A DNA stretch of 19,653 nucleotides from NCBI GenBank assembly GCA_030705695.1, contig JAUZPX010000029.1:1-19653 (forward strand), written 5' to 3'. Position 1 is the first letter of the stretch; every line of letters begins with the position of its first letter. The notes beneath the pieces were generated by a model. The model was not told the origin of the DNA, searched no databases, and saw only the letters and a list, made by a program, of their open reading frames with translations. The position numbers were made by a program, and so were the translations under genes. Shown one piece after another: positions 7,006-13,866 of the stretch. The DNA is from Bacillota bacterium (lineage in GTDB: Bacteria > Bacillota > Clostridia > Oscillospirales > Acutalibacteraceae).

Positions 7006-7173
7006 ATGTTAAAGAAATTTTTTAAGGATATTAAAAGTGAAGATGGACAAGGTATGGTAGAATACGGGCTTATAATTGCTCTTATTGCAATCGTTGTTAT
7101 TGCTGCACTTATAATTCTTGGTCCGAAGATTGCCAATATGTTCAATACTACATCAAATAATATTCCTGCCTAA
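7006..7173 (+). CDS. flp: Flp-type pilin, copy 3
   Basis: 55 residues, preceded by AAAGGGGAAAA. Leader and processing site match copies 1 and 2. The helix ends AALIILGPK instead of VALVTLGPK and the tail is NMFNTTSNNIPA. At the DNA level it is the most diverged of the three, so it is not part of the most recent duplication. It is followed by a long RNA stem before tadE. Confidence 0.95.
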   Translation: MLKKFFKDIKSEDGQGMVEYGLIIALIAIVVIAALIILGPKIANMFNTTSNNIPA

Positions 7174-7185
7174 TCAATAAAAGTC

Positions 7186-7321
7186 TACACAAATGGCTGT
7201 GGGGAAGCTTGAGATTTATATTTACTTCTAACTGTAGACTGCGGAGTTGTTTTATCAAGCCGTATGTTTATTGATATTGAGTATATATTTTATTTCCAAG
7301 TTTTCCCATAGCCTTTGTGTA
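7186..7321 (+). other. Long intercistronic stem between flp copy 3 and tadE
   Basis: TACACAAA (7186-7193) pairs with TTTGTGTA (7314-7321). After one bulged T the stem continues: 7195-7211 with 7297-7313, about 25 pairs in all. The three substitutions between the arms are all G-U pairs, so the stem holds as RNA. No T-run follows, so it is not an ordinary terminator. The 5' arm can alternatively pair locally: AGTCTACA (7182-7189) with TGTAGACT (7233-7240). A transposon-derived origin (TA-flanked inverted repeats) is also possible. It could stabilise or separate the pilin message from downstream genes. Confidence 0.6.
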
Positions 7322-7364
7322 CTATTATGTCTAAATTTGCATACCAAAAAGTGAGGCGAAAATT

Positions 7365-7775
7365 ATGAAAGGCAAAAGATTATCAAAATTTAAAGAAGAG
7401 CAAGGGCAGTCCATGGTCGAATTTGCCCTTGTTATTCCGCTTCTTCTTTTACTGATTTTAGGTATTATAGATTTTGGCTGGATTTATCATTCTAAAATTC
7501 AGCTTGATGATGCCAGTAATATTGGTGCCAGGTATGCTATAACACTTGATAATAGTCAAACATCCCAAAATCAAATTAAATCTCAAATTTATTCGGCATT
7601 ACCCAATGTCCCTCAAAGTAATTTAACGATAACCATTACATATTCGTCAGGTACGACAGGAAATGTCACTATTTCAATAAATGAAAATGTTACTCCGCCA
7701 GGCCCGTTAACCAATGTTTTTGCGTTTAATAACGCCATAACTCTTAAATCCTCAACAACTATGAAGATGTCATAA
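7365..7775 (+). CDS. tadE: TadE-like pseudopilin
   Basis: 136 residues. The N-terminus has a basic leader ending EEQG (11-14), then QSMVEFALVIPLL, the TadE signature with Glu at +5 and Phe at +6 after the predicted prepilin peptidase site. One membrane helix is followed by a polar exported domain of about 95 residues. TadE proteins are minor pilins needed for Flp pilus assembly. The ATG at 7365 follows GTGAGGCG at usual spacing. It lies between the pilin genes and cpaB. Confidence 0.92.
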   Translation: MKGKRLSKFKEEQGQSMVEFALVIPLLLLLILGIIDFGWIYHSKIQLDDASNIGARYAITLDNSQTSQNQIKSQIYSALPNVPQSNLTITITYSSGTTGNVTISINENVTPPGPLTNVFAFNNAITLKSSTTMKMS

Positions 7776-7810
7776 TAGCAAATATACTTAATATAAAATC
7801 GAGAAAAACT

Positions 7811-7860
7811 GGCAGTTGATGAATAGCTTTTTGTTGAAGTTGTTTATAGTTACAGCTGCT
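7811..7860 (+). other. Intercistronic hairpin between tadE and cpaB
   Basis: GGCAGTTG (7811-7818) can pair with CAGCTGCT (7853-7860), eight pairs including two G-U, across a 34-base loop. Weak taken alone, but it lies just upstream of the better cpaB hairpin. Confidence 0.3.
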
Positions 7861-7904
7861 TTAAATATAATATTAATTCTGAAGAGTTATTTTTTAATTA
7901 TAAG

Positions 7905-7995
7905 TGAGGTGATTGCGCAGCCTGATTACTAAAAAACGCTTTGCCATCTATTTTTTAATAGCAATTTGTTTTGAATTCAGGTGCGCTTTGTACAA
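7905..7995 (+). promoter_or_regulatory. Distant ribosome binding site for cpaB bridged by a hairpin
   Basis: The only good SD upstream of cpaB, GAGGTGAT (7905-7912), is over 80 bases from the ATG at 7996. Between them GCGCA (7915-7919) plus CCTGA (7921-7925) pairs with TCAGG (7977-7981) plus TGCGC (7982-7986), ten pairs with one bulged G. Inner CTATT/AATAG and AAAAC/GTTTT pairs are also possible. Folding out 7915-7986 leaves 11 to 13 bases between the SD and the start. Alternatively the SD serves a TTG-started 28-codon frame (7913-7999) whose TGA overlaps the cpaB ATG. Confidence 0.55.
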
Positions 7996-8760
7996 ATGAA
8001 AAAGATTTATTTTTTGGCGTTTATTTGTGCCGTTTTAACGGCAGTATTTGTATATGTTTATATGCATAACACTGAAAAAACCGTTGTTTATGATTCGGTT
8101 GAAGCTACCGATGTAGTTGTTGCGAATGTTGATATACCTTCCAATACATTAATTACGCAATCAATGGTTAAGATTGAAAAGATTCCAAACGGGGCAACTG
8201 TTCCATCGTATTGTTCAGACATAAAGTCAGTTGTTGGAATGGTTGCAACTGATAAAATAATTGCAGGTGAACAAGTTAGCAGATCTCGTCTTGGTGCAAT
8301 AGGTAATGCTACTTCTGTTGGACTTAGCTATGAATTACCAAACGGTATGCGAGCAATTACAATTTCGGTTGACACCAACTCCGGTGTAGGCGGATACATA
8401 AAAACAAACGATAATATTGATATTATTCAAATTCTTGCTGAGAAACAATCAAACGGTACGACGGCACAAGTTCCGTCTTATCTTTGCCAGAAGGTAAAGG
8501 TTATTAAAGTTGGTACTAGTGATCAAAACCAAGTTGTAGCAGCTCAGCCTCAATCTACCAGTTCAGATGGTTCAACAAGCTCTGCACAAAATCAGACTGT
8601 TCAGTCACCGTCAAATTATCAGTCGTTAACACTTCTTGTAACAACAAAGCAGGCTTTAGCGATAAATTATGCGTTGGTAACCGGGCAAATTCGTATTACT
8701 TTGCGTCCTGTAACCGATTCTTCATCGGATAATACGACTTTCAGCGTGCCATCAAAATAA
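7996..8760 (+). CDS. cpaB: CpaB/RcpC-like Flp pilus assembly protein
   Basis: 254 residues from the ATG at 7996. An N-terminal signal anchor (MKKIYFLAFICAVLTAVFVYVYM) is split here only by convention; its basic start is MKKIYF and the rest is hydrophobic. It is followed by a SAF-type domain (about 37-100) with VVANVDIPSNTLI, VGMVATDKIIAGEQV and SRSRLG. A CpaB C-terminal region follows, with NGMRAITISVD and the disulfide-poor segment IDIIQIL. In Gram-negatives CpaB helps the secretin; it is commonly kept in monoderm Tad loci, where it may contact peptidoglycan. A GTG at 7981 is in frame, but it lies within the hairpin and has no ribosome site. Translation probably depends on the distant SD or on coupling. 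Confidence 0.88.
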   Translation: MKKIYFLAFICAVLTAVFVYVYMHNTEKTVVYDSVEATDVVVANVDIPSNTLITQSMVKIEKIPNGATVPSYCSDIKSVVGMVATDKIIAGEQVSRSRLGAIGNATSVGLSYELPNGMRAITISVDTNSGVGGYIKTNDNIDIIQILAEKQSNGTTAQVPSYLCQKVKVIKVGTSDQNQVVAAQPQSTSSDGSTSSAQNQTVQSPSNYQSLTLLVTTKQALAINYALVTGQIRITLRPVTDSSSDNTTFSVPSK

Positions 8761-8776
8761 AACAAGTATTTTTAAA

Positions 8777-8838
8777 TATGGAATAATAAATGGCGTGTCG
8801 CTCGCCATTAAAGCGACAACCGAGTTGAATTTTCCATA
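8777..8838 (+). other. Compact structured RNA candidate before tadZ
   Basis: An outer stem TATGGAA/TTCCATA (8777-8783 with 8832-8838) encloses AATGGCG/CGCCATT (8789-8795 with 8803-8809). The loop of the inner hairpin, GTCGCT (8797-8802), is complementary to AGCGAC (8812-8817) just downstream. This gives either an H-type pseudoknot, if the outer AAT/ATT pairs open, or two exclusive hairpins. Part of the segment is GC-richer than its surroundings. No T-run follows. Confidence 0.45.
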
Positions 8839-8890
8839 AAATTGTTTTCTACATTTTTTTCTGGCGAATTTACGGTACATGGAGCTTGTT

Positions 8891-10003
8891 ATGGGTAAAA
8901 TTAAAACAATTGTTATAACAGATGAAGAATCTCGCAGGTATGATATACGGCTTTTGCTTAATGATGAAGAAATTGCGGTTGTCGGTTATGCAACTTGCGA
9001 TAACTCGGCAGTTGACAAAGCCGCAGGGCTTAATTGTGCCGTAGCTGTTATAGATTACGAATATTGTAAAGAAACAGCATTTCAAGTAGCATCAAAGATT
9101 TACAATTCGCTTCCGCTTTGCTCTGTGCTTTTAATTGCTGAAAATATGGATCTTGATACTCTTGAAAAAGCAATGAGCTCGGGTGTAAAAAGAGTAATAA
9201 CTCCTAATTCCCTATTTAATCCGATTGAAGCTGTTAAAGATGTTTATAATTTTGAGTCGTCTAGGTCTACTGGGTATTCAGAGCAAGTTCATGAATCAAA
9301 AGTTATTTCTATTTTTAGCGGTTCAGGGGGCATTGGCAGAACAACGATTGCTGCAAATATGGGTGTAAGCCTTGCAAAACAGGGAAAAAAGGTTTTGCTG
9401 ATTGACATTTGTCTGCAATTTGGAAACGCAAATCTTTTTCTTGATCTAGATTCAAAAGAAGGCATTGCCGAATTAGTGCAAGAAAACAACAAGCTCTCAA
9501 TTGAAATTATTAAAGGCTATTGTTCAACACATGTATCCGGCCTTCAGTTATTAAGTTCAACCAAAAGTCCTGAGTATGCTGAATATGTAACTGCAAAGCA
9601 TATTGAAAGTATAATCAGCCTTGTTCGCCCGTTTTATGAATATATAATTATTGATTGCCCGGCTTCTCTATCAGAGGTAACAATTACAGCGCTTGAAAAC
9701 AGCGATTCAATTTTAATGATAGTTGATCAGACGATATCCTCGTTGCATAGCGCAAAGACAAGTTTAATGATTTTTGAAGTTCTTCACCTTGAAGAAAAAA
9801 TTCAAATTGTGATTAGTCGTAGCCAAAAAAGTACGATTAACTCAAAATATATAGAACAATTTTTTGAAATGAGTATCTTGCATGAATTACCTTGCGACTG
9901 GGCAGCGGCGCTTTCTTCTTTAAACAGAGGGATTCCAATTGTTCAGCTGTATCCAAAAAGCAAGATTGCAAAATCAATATCTGAACTTATCTATAGGCTT
10001 TAG
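8891..10003 (+). CDS. tadZ: TadZ/CpaE-like pilus localisation ATPase with degenerate Walker A
   Basis: 370 residues from the ATG at 8891, chosen because GGAG (8882-8885) precedes it at good distance; an ATG at 8879 has none. The N-terminal 120 residues resemble a degenerate receiver domain. From about 137 a MinD/ParA-type domain follows: VISIFSGSGGIGRTT (138-152), LLIDICLQFGNANLFLD (169-185) and YIIIDCPASLSE (251-262). In ParA/MinD the Walker A is KGGxGKT; here both lysines are replaced (S145, R150). TadZ proteins position Tad machinery, often at a pole, and some are known to have atypical P-loops. ATP hydrolysis is doubtful, but binding is possible. Confidence 0.88.
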   Translation: MGKIKTIVITDEESRRYDIRLLLNDEEIAVVGYATCDNSAVDKAAGLNCAVAVIDYEYCKETAFQVASKIYNSLPLCSVLLIAENMDLDTLEKAMSSGVKRVITPNSLFNPIEAVKDVYNFESSRSTGYSEQVHESKVISIFSGSGGIGRTTIAANMGVSLAKQGKKVLLIDICLQFGNANLFLDLDSKEGIAELVQENNKLSIEIIKGYCSTHVSGLQLLSSTKSPEYAEYVTAKHIESIISLVRPFYEYIIIDCPASLSEVTITALENSDSILMIVDQTISSLHSAKTSLMIFEVLHLEEKIQIVISRSQKSTINSKYIEQFFEMSILHELPCDWAAALSSLNRGIPIVQLYPKSKIAKSISELIYRL

Positions 10004-10055
10004 ATTTTAAATTTATAATGTAACAAAGCAGAGTTAAAAAGAGGTTTGAAACCAT

Positions 10056-11429
10056 ATGAGTTTATTAAAGCGAATGGAACAAATCAGAAACAACGAAGAA
10101 AACGCTTCTGAGAATATTAATAGTGAAACGGTTAAGATTCAAGAAAATAGAACAAAACAGTCGGCTGCAATGCCTTCAATCGATTCGAATGCTTTATTAA
10201 AAGCAAGAGTTCAAGATCTTGCCATTGAAACAATAAATACACTTGAACGAAATGAAGGCTCAAGACAAACTGTTATTTCGGTAATCAGCGACATTCTTTC
10301 TACAGAGGCACCGAATTTACAGCGTGGTGTCCGCCAAAAAATAATTGATGAGATCTATGATGACATAATGGGATATGGACCTATTGAGCCATTGCTTTCA
10401 AATCCTGAAATCAGTGAAATAATGGTGAACGGACCATATATGGTATATATAGAAAATAAAGGCAAATTGGTTTTGACAGATATAAAATTCCGTGATAATG
10501 AGCATGTAATGAACATTATTGACAGAATAGTTTCAACCATAGGACGCCATGTTGATGAAGCAAGCCCGATGGTTGATGCCCGCTTAAATGATGGCTCACG
10601 TGTTAATGTAATTATCCCGCCATTGTCGTTAGTAGGGCCAGTAATTACTATAAGAAAATTCTCAAAAACCCCTCTTAGCTACCATGATTTAATTAGATTT
10701 AATTCTCTTTCTCCCAAAATGGCGAGTTTTTTGGAAGCTTGCGTTAAAGGTAATTTAAATATTATTGTTTCAGGCGGAACAGGAAGCGGTAAAACAACGC
10801 TTCTTAATGTTCTTTCAAGTTTTATCAGACCGGATGAGCGTATTGTCACAGTTGAAGACGCAGCCGAAATTCAATTAATGCAAGAGCATGTTATAACACT
10901 CGAAACACGTCCTGCAAATATTGAAGGTAAAGGTCATATTTCAATTCGAGACCTTGTTGTAAATGCTTTAAGAATGCGTCCTGACAGAATTATTGTCGGT
11001 GAGGTTCGTTCCAGCGAAGCATTAGATATGCTTCAAGCTATGAATACAGGTCATGACGGATCCATGACGACAACTCACTCAAACTCACCTCGTGATACCA
11101 TTTCAAGAATTGAAACAATGGTAATGATGGCTGGAACAGAACTGCCTTCTAAAGTTATTCGTGAACAAATGTCGTCTGCCATTGACTTAATAGTACATCA
11201 ATCTCGGCTTCGTGACGGAACGAGAAAGATAACAAGTATTACCGAATTTTGCGGCATGGAAGGCGATGTTATTACTACTCAGGATATCTTCGTTTACGAA
11301 ACATCAGGTGCTATGGATGCAAACGGGAAGTTTATTGGTCATTTTAAACCAACAGGAGTTCACCCGAAATGTCTTGAAAAAATTAAAAATAACGGTGTAA
11401 CCGTAAATTTGGATTGGTTTAAGGAATAA
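10056..11429 (+). CDS. tadA: TadA/CpaF-type pilus assembly ATPase
   Basis: 457 residues of a type II/IV secretion ATPase. The variable N-terminus is polar. The conserved N-domain has GYGPIEPLLSNPEISEIMVN (106-125), then Walker A GGTGSGKTT (240-248, K246), Walker B RIIVGEVR (311-318, catalytic E316) and the His box HDGSMTTTH (333-341). It would form a cytosolic hexamer that powers Flp assembly through TadB and TadC. The ATG at 10056 follows GAGG (10041-10044) by 11 bases; GGTT/AACC (10043-10046 with 10050-10053) can form a small hairpin over part of the SD. All catalytic residues are present. Confidence 0.96.
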   Translation: MSLLKRMEQIRNNEENASENINSETVKIQENRTKQSAAMPSIDSNALLKARVQDLAIETINTLERNEGSRQTVISVISDILSTEAPNLQRGVRQKIIDEIYDDIMGYGPIEPLLSNPEISEIMVNGPYMVYIENKGKLVLTDIKFRDNEHVMNIIDRIVSTIGRHVDEASPMVDARLNDGSRVNVIIPPLSLVGPVITIRKFSKTPLSYHDLIRFNSLSPKMASFLEACVKGNLNIIVSGGTGSGKTTLLNVLSSFIRPDERIVTVEDAAEIQLMQEHVITLETRPANIEGKGHISIRDLVVNALRMRPDRIIVGEVRSSEALDMLQAMNTGHDGSMTTTHSNSPRDTISRIETMVMMAGTELPSKVIREQMSSAIDLIVHQSRLRDGTRKITSITEFCGMEGDVITTQDIFVYETSGAMDANGKFIGHFKPTGVHPKCLEKIKNNGVTVNLDWFKE

Positions 11430-11441
11430 ATTTATCTGTTA

Positions 11442-11490
11442 CTGCAAGATTTATTTTTCATAAGTTAGTTAGTTTTGATTTATTTTGCAG
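11442..11490 (+). other. Hairpin in the tadA-tadB spacer
   Basis: CTGCAAGAT (11442-11450) pairs with ATTTTGCAG (11482-11490), nine pairs with one G-U, across a 31-base loop. It ends four bases before the tadB ribosome site and could affect its accessibility. Confidence 0.35.
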
Positions 11491-11508
11491 GTTTAAGGAG
11501 CATGAGTT

Positions 11509-12471
11509 ATGTATTCTGTTTTATTAATTCTTTCTGCAGCAGCAATGACTTTTTTTGTTGTTGTTTCAATTGCTGCGATTTTCTTTAAAAAACAAACGGA
11601 AATTTTAAAACGTGCAGAAAAAGTCAAAAAAAGCGGTACAAATGAAGCACCGCCAGCAGTTATAAACGTTAAGAAAAATAAAATAAAATATCAAAGAAGA
11701 ACGTATAAAAAAAAGCGTGAGTACAAGTATCTAAAGGTGCTGGAAAGTCAACTGCAGGCATCAGGAATAATGATACGCCCAGACGAGTTTTTACTTCTTT
11801 GGGTTTTCATTTCTTTTTTACCTGCAACAATTTTTTTCTTTTTTGTATCGGACCCTATTCCTGCAATTGCACTTATGTGTTGCTGCATTGCACTTCCTCC
11901 GTTTTTTGTTAACAGAACCAAGAAGAAAAAGGTTGCTAAGTTTGAATCTCAACTTTCTGAAGCATTAACGGTAATTTGCAACTGTATGCGTTCGGGATTG
12001 TCTTTTACTCAAGCAATTTCAAGCATATCAAAAGAAATGCCAGATCCTATTGCAAGCGAATTCAAGCGCGTGCTTAACGAAGTTCAGTGGGGGACATCGA
12101 TTGATGTTTCTCTTTATAATATGGCAAAGCGTATCGGTAGTGAAGATTTCTCTTTGGCGGTATCATCCATTATTATTTGCCGTCAAGTTGGCGGAAATCT
12201 GTCTGAAATGCTTTTTGGTATCTCAGAAACAATTAAGAAACGTCTTGCACTTAAAGATAATATAAAATTACTTACTGCCACAGGACGAACATCAGGAATG
12301 ATTATAGGATTTCTTCCTGTTGTTATTGCTTTAATTCTAATGCTTATTAATCCTACATATATACATTGTTTTTTTGAGACGTCATTAGGCCGAATAATGA
12401 TTTTCGTAGCCCTCATATTAGAAACAATCGGTTTCCTTTTAATACGAAAAATAACTAATATTAAATTTTAA
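11509..12471 (+). CDS. tadB: TadB-like inner-membrane platform protein
   Basis: 320 residues with an N-terminal membrane helix (about 3-26), a basic linker, two hydrophobic segments (about 86-130), a T2SSF/GspF domain from about 145 (FESQLSEALTVICNCMRSGL, QVGGNLSEML) and two C-terminal helices (about 262-282, 297-313). TadB pairs with TadC to form the membrane platform that receives pilin. The ribosome site is AAGGAG (11495-11500), eight bases from the ATG. It is followed by tadC after a 50-base spacer with an unusual hairpin. Confidence 0.93.
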   Translation: MYSVLLILSAAAMTFFVVVSIAAIFFKKQTEILKRAEKVKKSGTNEAPPAVINVKKNKIKYQRRTYKKKREYKYLKVLESQLQASGIMIRPDEFLLLWVFISFLPATIFFFFVSDPIPAIALMCCCIALPPFFVNRTKKKKVAKFESQLSEALTVICNCMRSGLSFTQAISSISKEMPDPIASEFKRVLNEVQWGTSIDVSLYNMAKRIGSEDFSLAVSSIIICRQVGGNLSEMLFGISETIKKRLALKDNIKLLTATGRTSGMIIGFLPVVIALILMLINPTYIHCFFETSLGRIMIFVALILETIGFLLIRKITNIKF

Positions 12472-12476
12472 TAAAC

Positions 12477-12521
12477 GGAGGCAAAAAGCTGTTTTTAGCT
12501 TGAAAACGCTTTTATATTAAT
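12477..12521 (+). promoter_or_regulatory. Ribosome binding site for tadC bridged by a 30-base hairpin
   Basis: GGAGG (12477-12481) ends 40 bases before the tadC ATG. AAAAGC (12484-12489) pairs with GCTTTT (12508-12513), and after one bulged T, GTTTTT (12491-12496) pairs with GAAAAC (12502-12507) around an AGCTT loop. That is 12 pairs with one G-U. Removing the hairpin leaves 10 bases between GGAGG and ATG, an ideal distance. No other SD lies near the start. Confidence 0.65.
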
Positions 12522-13475
12522 ATGGAACTAATTATAAGTGCCGGTCTATTTGTATTTTTTTTAGTAACGGCAATTTTTTATAAATATGGTAAAAAAAAGG
12601 ATACAATTAAACGCCGTTTGAAGATGATAAGCGTTACGAATCGCAGTTCATATGAAGAAGAGCTGAACAAAAGCTTTTTTGAGCGTTTTTTTGTAAATTA
12701 CTTCAAATCAGTTAGTAATATATTATCTAAAAAGGTATTACCTACTTTAATAAAAGTAATACCAAAAACGGATAGCAAAAAATCATTTAATGATAATTCA
12801 AACAAGCTCGAAACAAGCTTAAAATCAGCGGGAATAGCCATGTCTGCAAGCTCATTTTCAACAATCAGAGTAATAATTGCAATTTCGGTAATATCAATAT
12901 CTTTAATAGTCAGTAATATTATAATCGTTGATTCTCTTATAAAACTTATGATTGTCTTTTTAGGTTTAATTGTTGCTGTGTTAATTCCAAGATATTATCT
13001 GAAATCCAAAATAAAGAAACGCCAATCTTTAATTTTGCATCAACTTCCTGACCTTATGGAAATTTTAAGCGTAAGCATAGAAGCCGGGCTTGGTTTTGAC
13101 GCTGCATTATTGCGGGCGGCAGAATATCTTTCCGGTCCGTTAATTGATGAAATACTTGTTCTTCACCGTGAAATACAAATGGGCAAGCCGAAAAGAAAAG
13201 CATTGTCAGATCTTGCAGAACGCAATGATGTACCTGCATTGAAAGGATTTTCAACTGCAGTTATTCAATCTGATCAACTGGGAATCCCTATAAAGACGGT
13301 TTTGAGAGCGCAAAGTGAACAGCTTCGTGCCCAAAGAAAGCAAATTGCAGAGGAAAAGGGCGCAAAAACACCCGTTTTAATTCTTATTCCTATGCTCCTT
13401 TTTGTTTTTCCTGTGATTTTTATTGTTTTGCTCGGTCCGACAATTATTCAAATTGTTCAAGAATTTGTTAAATAA
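12522..13475 (+). CDS. tadC: TadC-like inner-membrane platform protein
   Basis: 317 residues. An N-terminal helix (about 3-22) precedes a basic region and a hydrophobic pair (about 110-155). A T2SSF domain (about 165-270) reads LPDLMEILSVSIEAGLGFDA and DQLGIPIKTVL. The C-terminus is the typical TadC end, KTPVLILIPMLLFVFPVIF and VLLGP. It partners TadB. The in-frame codons back to a TGA at 12501 offer no better start than the ATG at 12522. Its SD is displaced by 40 bases and probably acts across a hairpin; a six-codon TTG-started frame ending at 12520 is a weaker coupling alternative. Confidence 0.93.
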   Translation: MELIISAGLFVFFLVTAIFYKYGKKKDTIKRRLKMISVTNRSSYEEELNKSFFERFFVNYFKSVSNILSKKVLPTLIKVIPKTDSKKSFNDNSNKLETSLKSAGIAMSASSFSTIRVIIAISVISISLIVSNIIIVDSLIKLMIVFLGLIVAVLIPRYYLKSKIKKRQSLILHQLPDLMEILSVSIEAGLGFDAALLRAAEYLSGPLIDEILVLHREIQMGKPKRKALSDLAERNDVPALKGFSTAVIQSDQLGIPIKTVLRAQSEQLRAQRKQIAEEKGAKTPVLILIPMLLFVFPVIFIVLLGPTIIQIVQEFVK

Positions 13476-13497
13476 GATGAATAAAAGGTATGATACT

Positions 13498-13845
13498 ATG
13501 AGAATTAAGATATGTTGCGGGAATAATACAATTGCAGACGATGTTAGAGTTGCCGATAACTTCTTTTCGCGTCTTGTAGGATTGCTGTCAACGCCGTCGA
13601 TGTCGGATAATCAAGGACTGCTAATCAAACGCTGCCGTCAGGTTCATTGCATTGGTATGAGATTTGCAATTGATGTTGTTTTCATTAATAAAGAGAATAA
13701 AATCGTTGCTATCGAATCAAATTTAAAACCAGGGCATTTCTCAAAGTATTATTCTTCAGCGGTGAATGTTTTGGAGCTTAATAGCGGTGTTTCGCAAAAA
13801 TTTGAGTTATGTCCGGATATGAGCTTAAGTTTTATGGATATTTAG
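13498..13845 (+). CDS. DUF192-family protein
   Basis: 115 residues from the ATG at 13498, chosen because AAAAGG (13483-13488) precedes it by nine bases. Earlier in-frame ATGs at 13477 and inside tadC lack such a site. The DUF192 pattern is visible: SRLVGLLS (about 24-31), NQGLLIKRCRQVHCIGMRFAIDVVFI (40-65, where family members usually read SFWMKNT) and SSAVNVLEL (87-95). The family is a small beta-rich domain of unknown biochemical function; genes of this family occur in Tad loci of Gram-positive bacteria. No signal peptide is seen, so it is likely cytosolic here. It lies 22 bases after tadC and 21 before the coiled-coil gene, in one transcription unit. Confidence 0.8.
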   Translation: MRIKICCGNNTIADDVRVADNFFSRLVGLLSTPSMSDNQGLLIKRCRQVHCIGMRFAIDVVFINKENKIVAIESNLKPGHFSKYYSSAVNVLELNSGVSQKFELCPDMSLSFMDI

Positions 13846-13866
13846 TATTTTAGGAGGCTGTATTTA

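Larger units (their letters stand above)
6572..7173 (+). repeat. Tandem array of three flp pilin genes
   Basis: Three direct repeats of 168 bases separated by 44 and 54 bases, each with its own ribosome site. Copies 1 and 2 share a 50-base identical run in the helix-coding region; copy 3 differs at several positions there. Confidence 0.9.

Noticed and set aside
8790..8828. Short plus-strand frame ATG GCG TGT CGC... (12 codons) before tadZ.
   Set aside because: It has no ribosome site, and its sequence is explained by the hairpin and loop complementarity.
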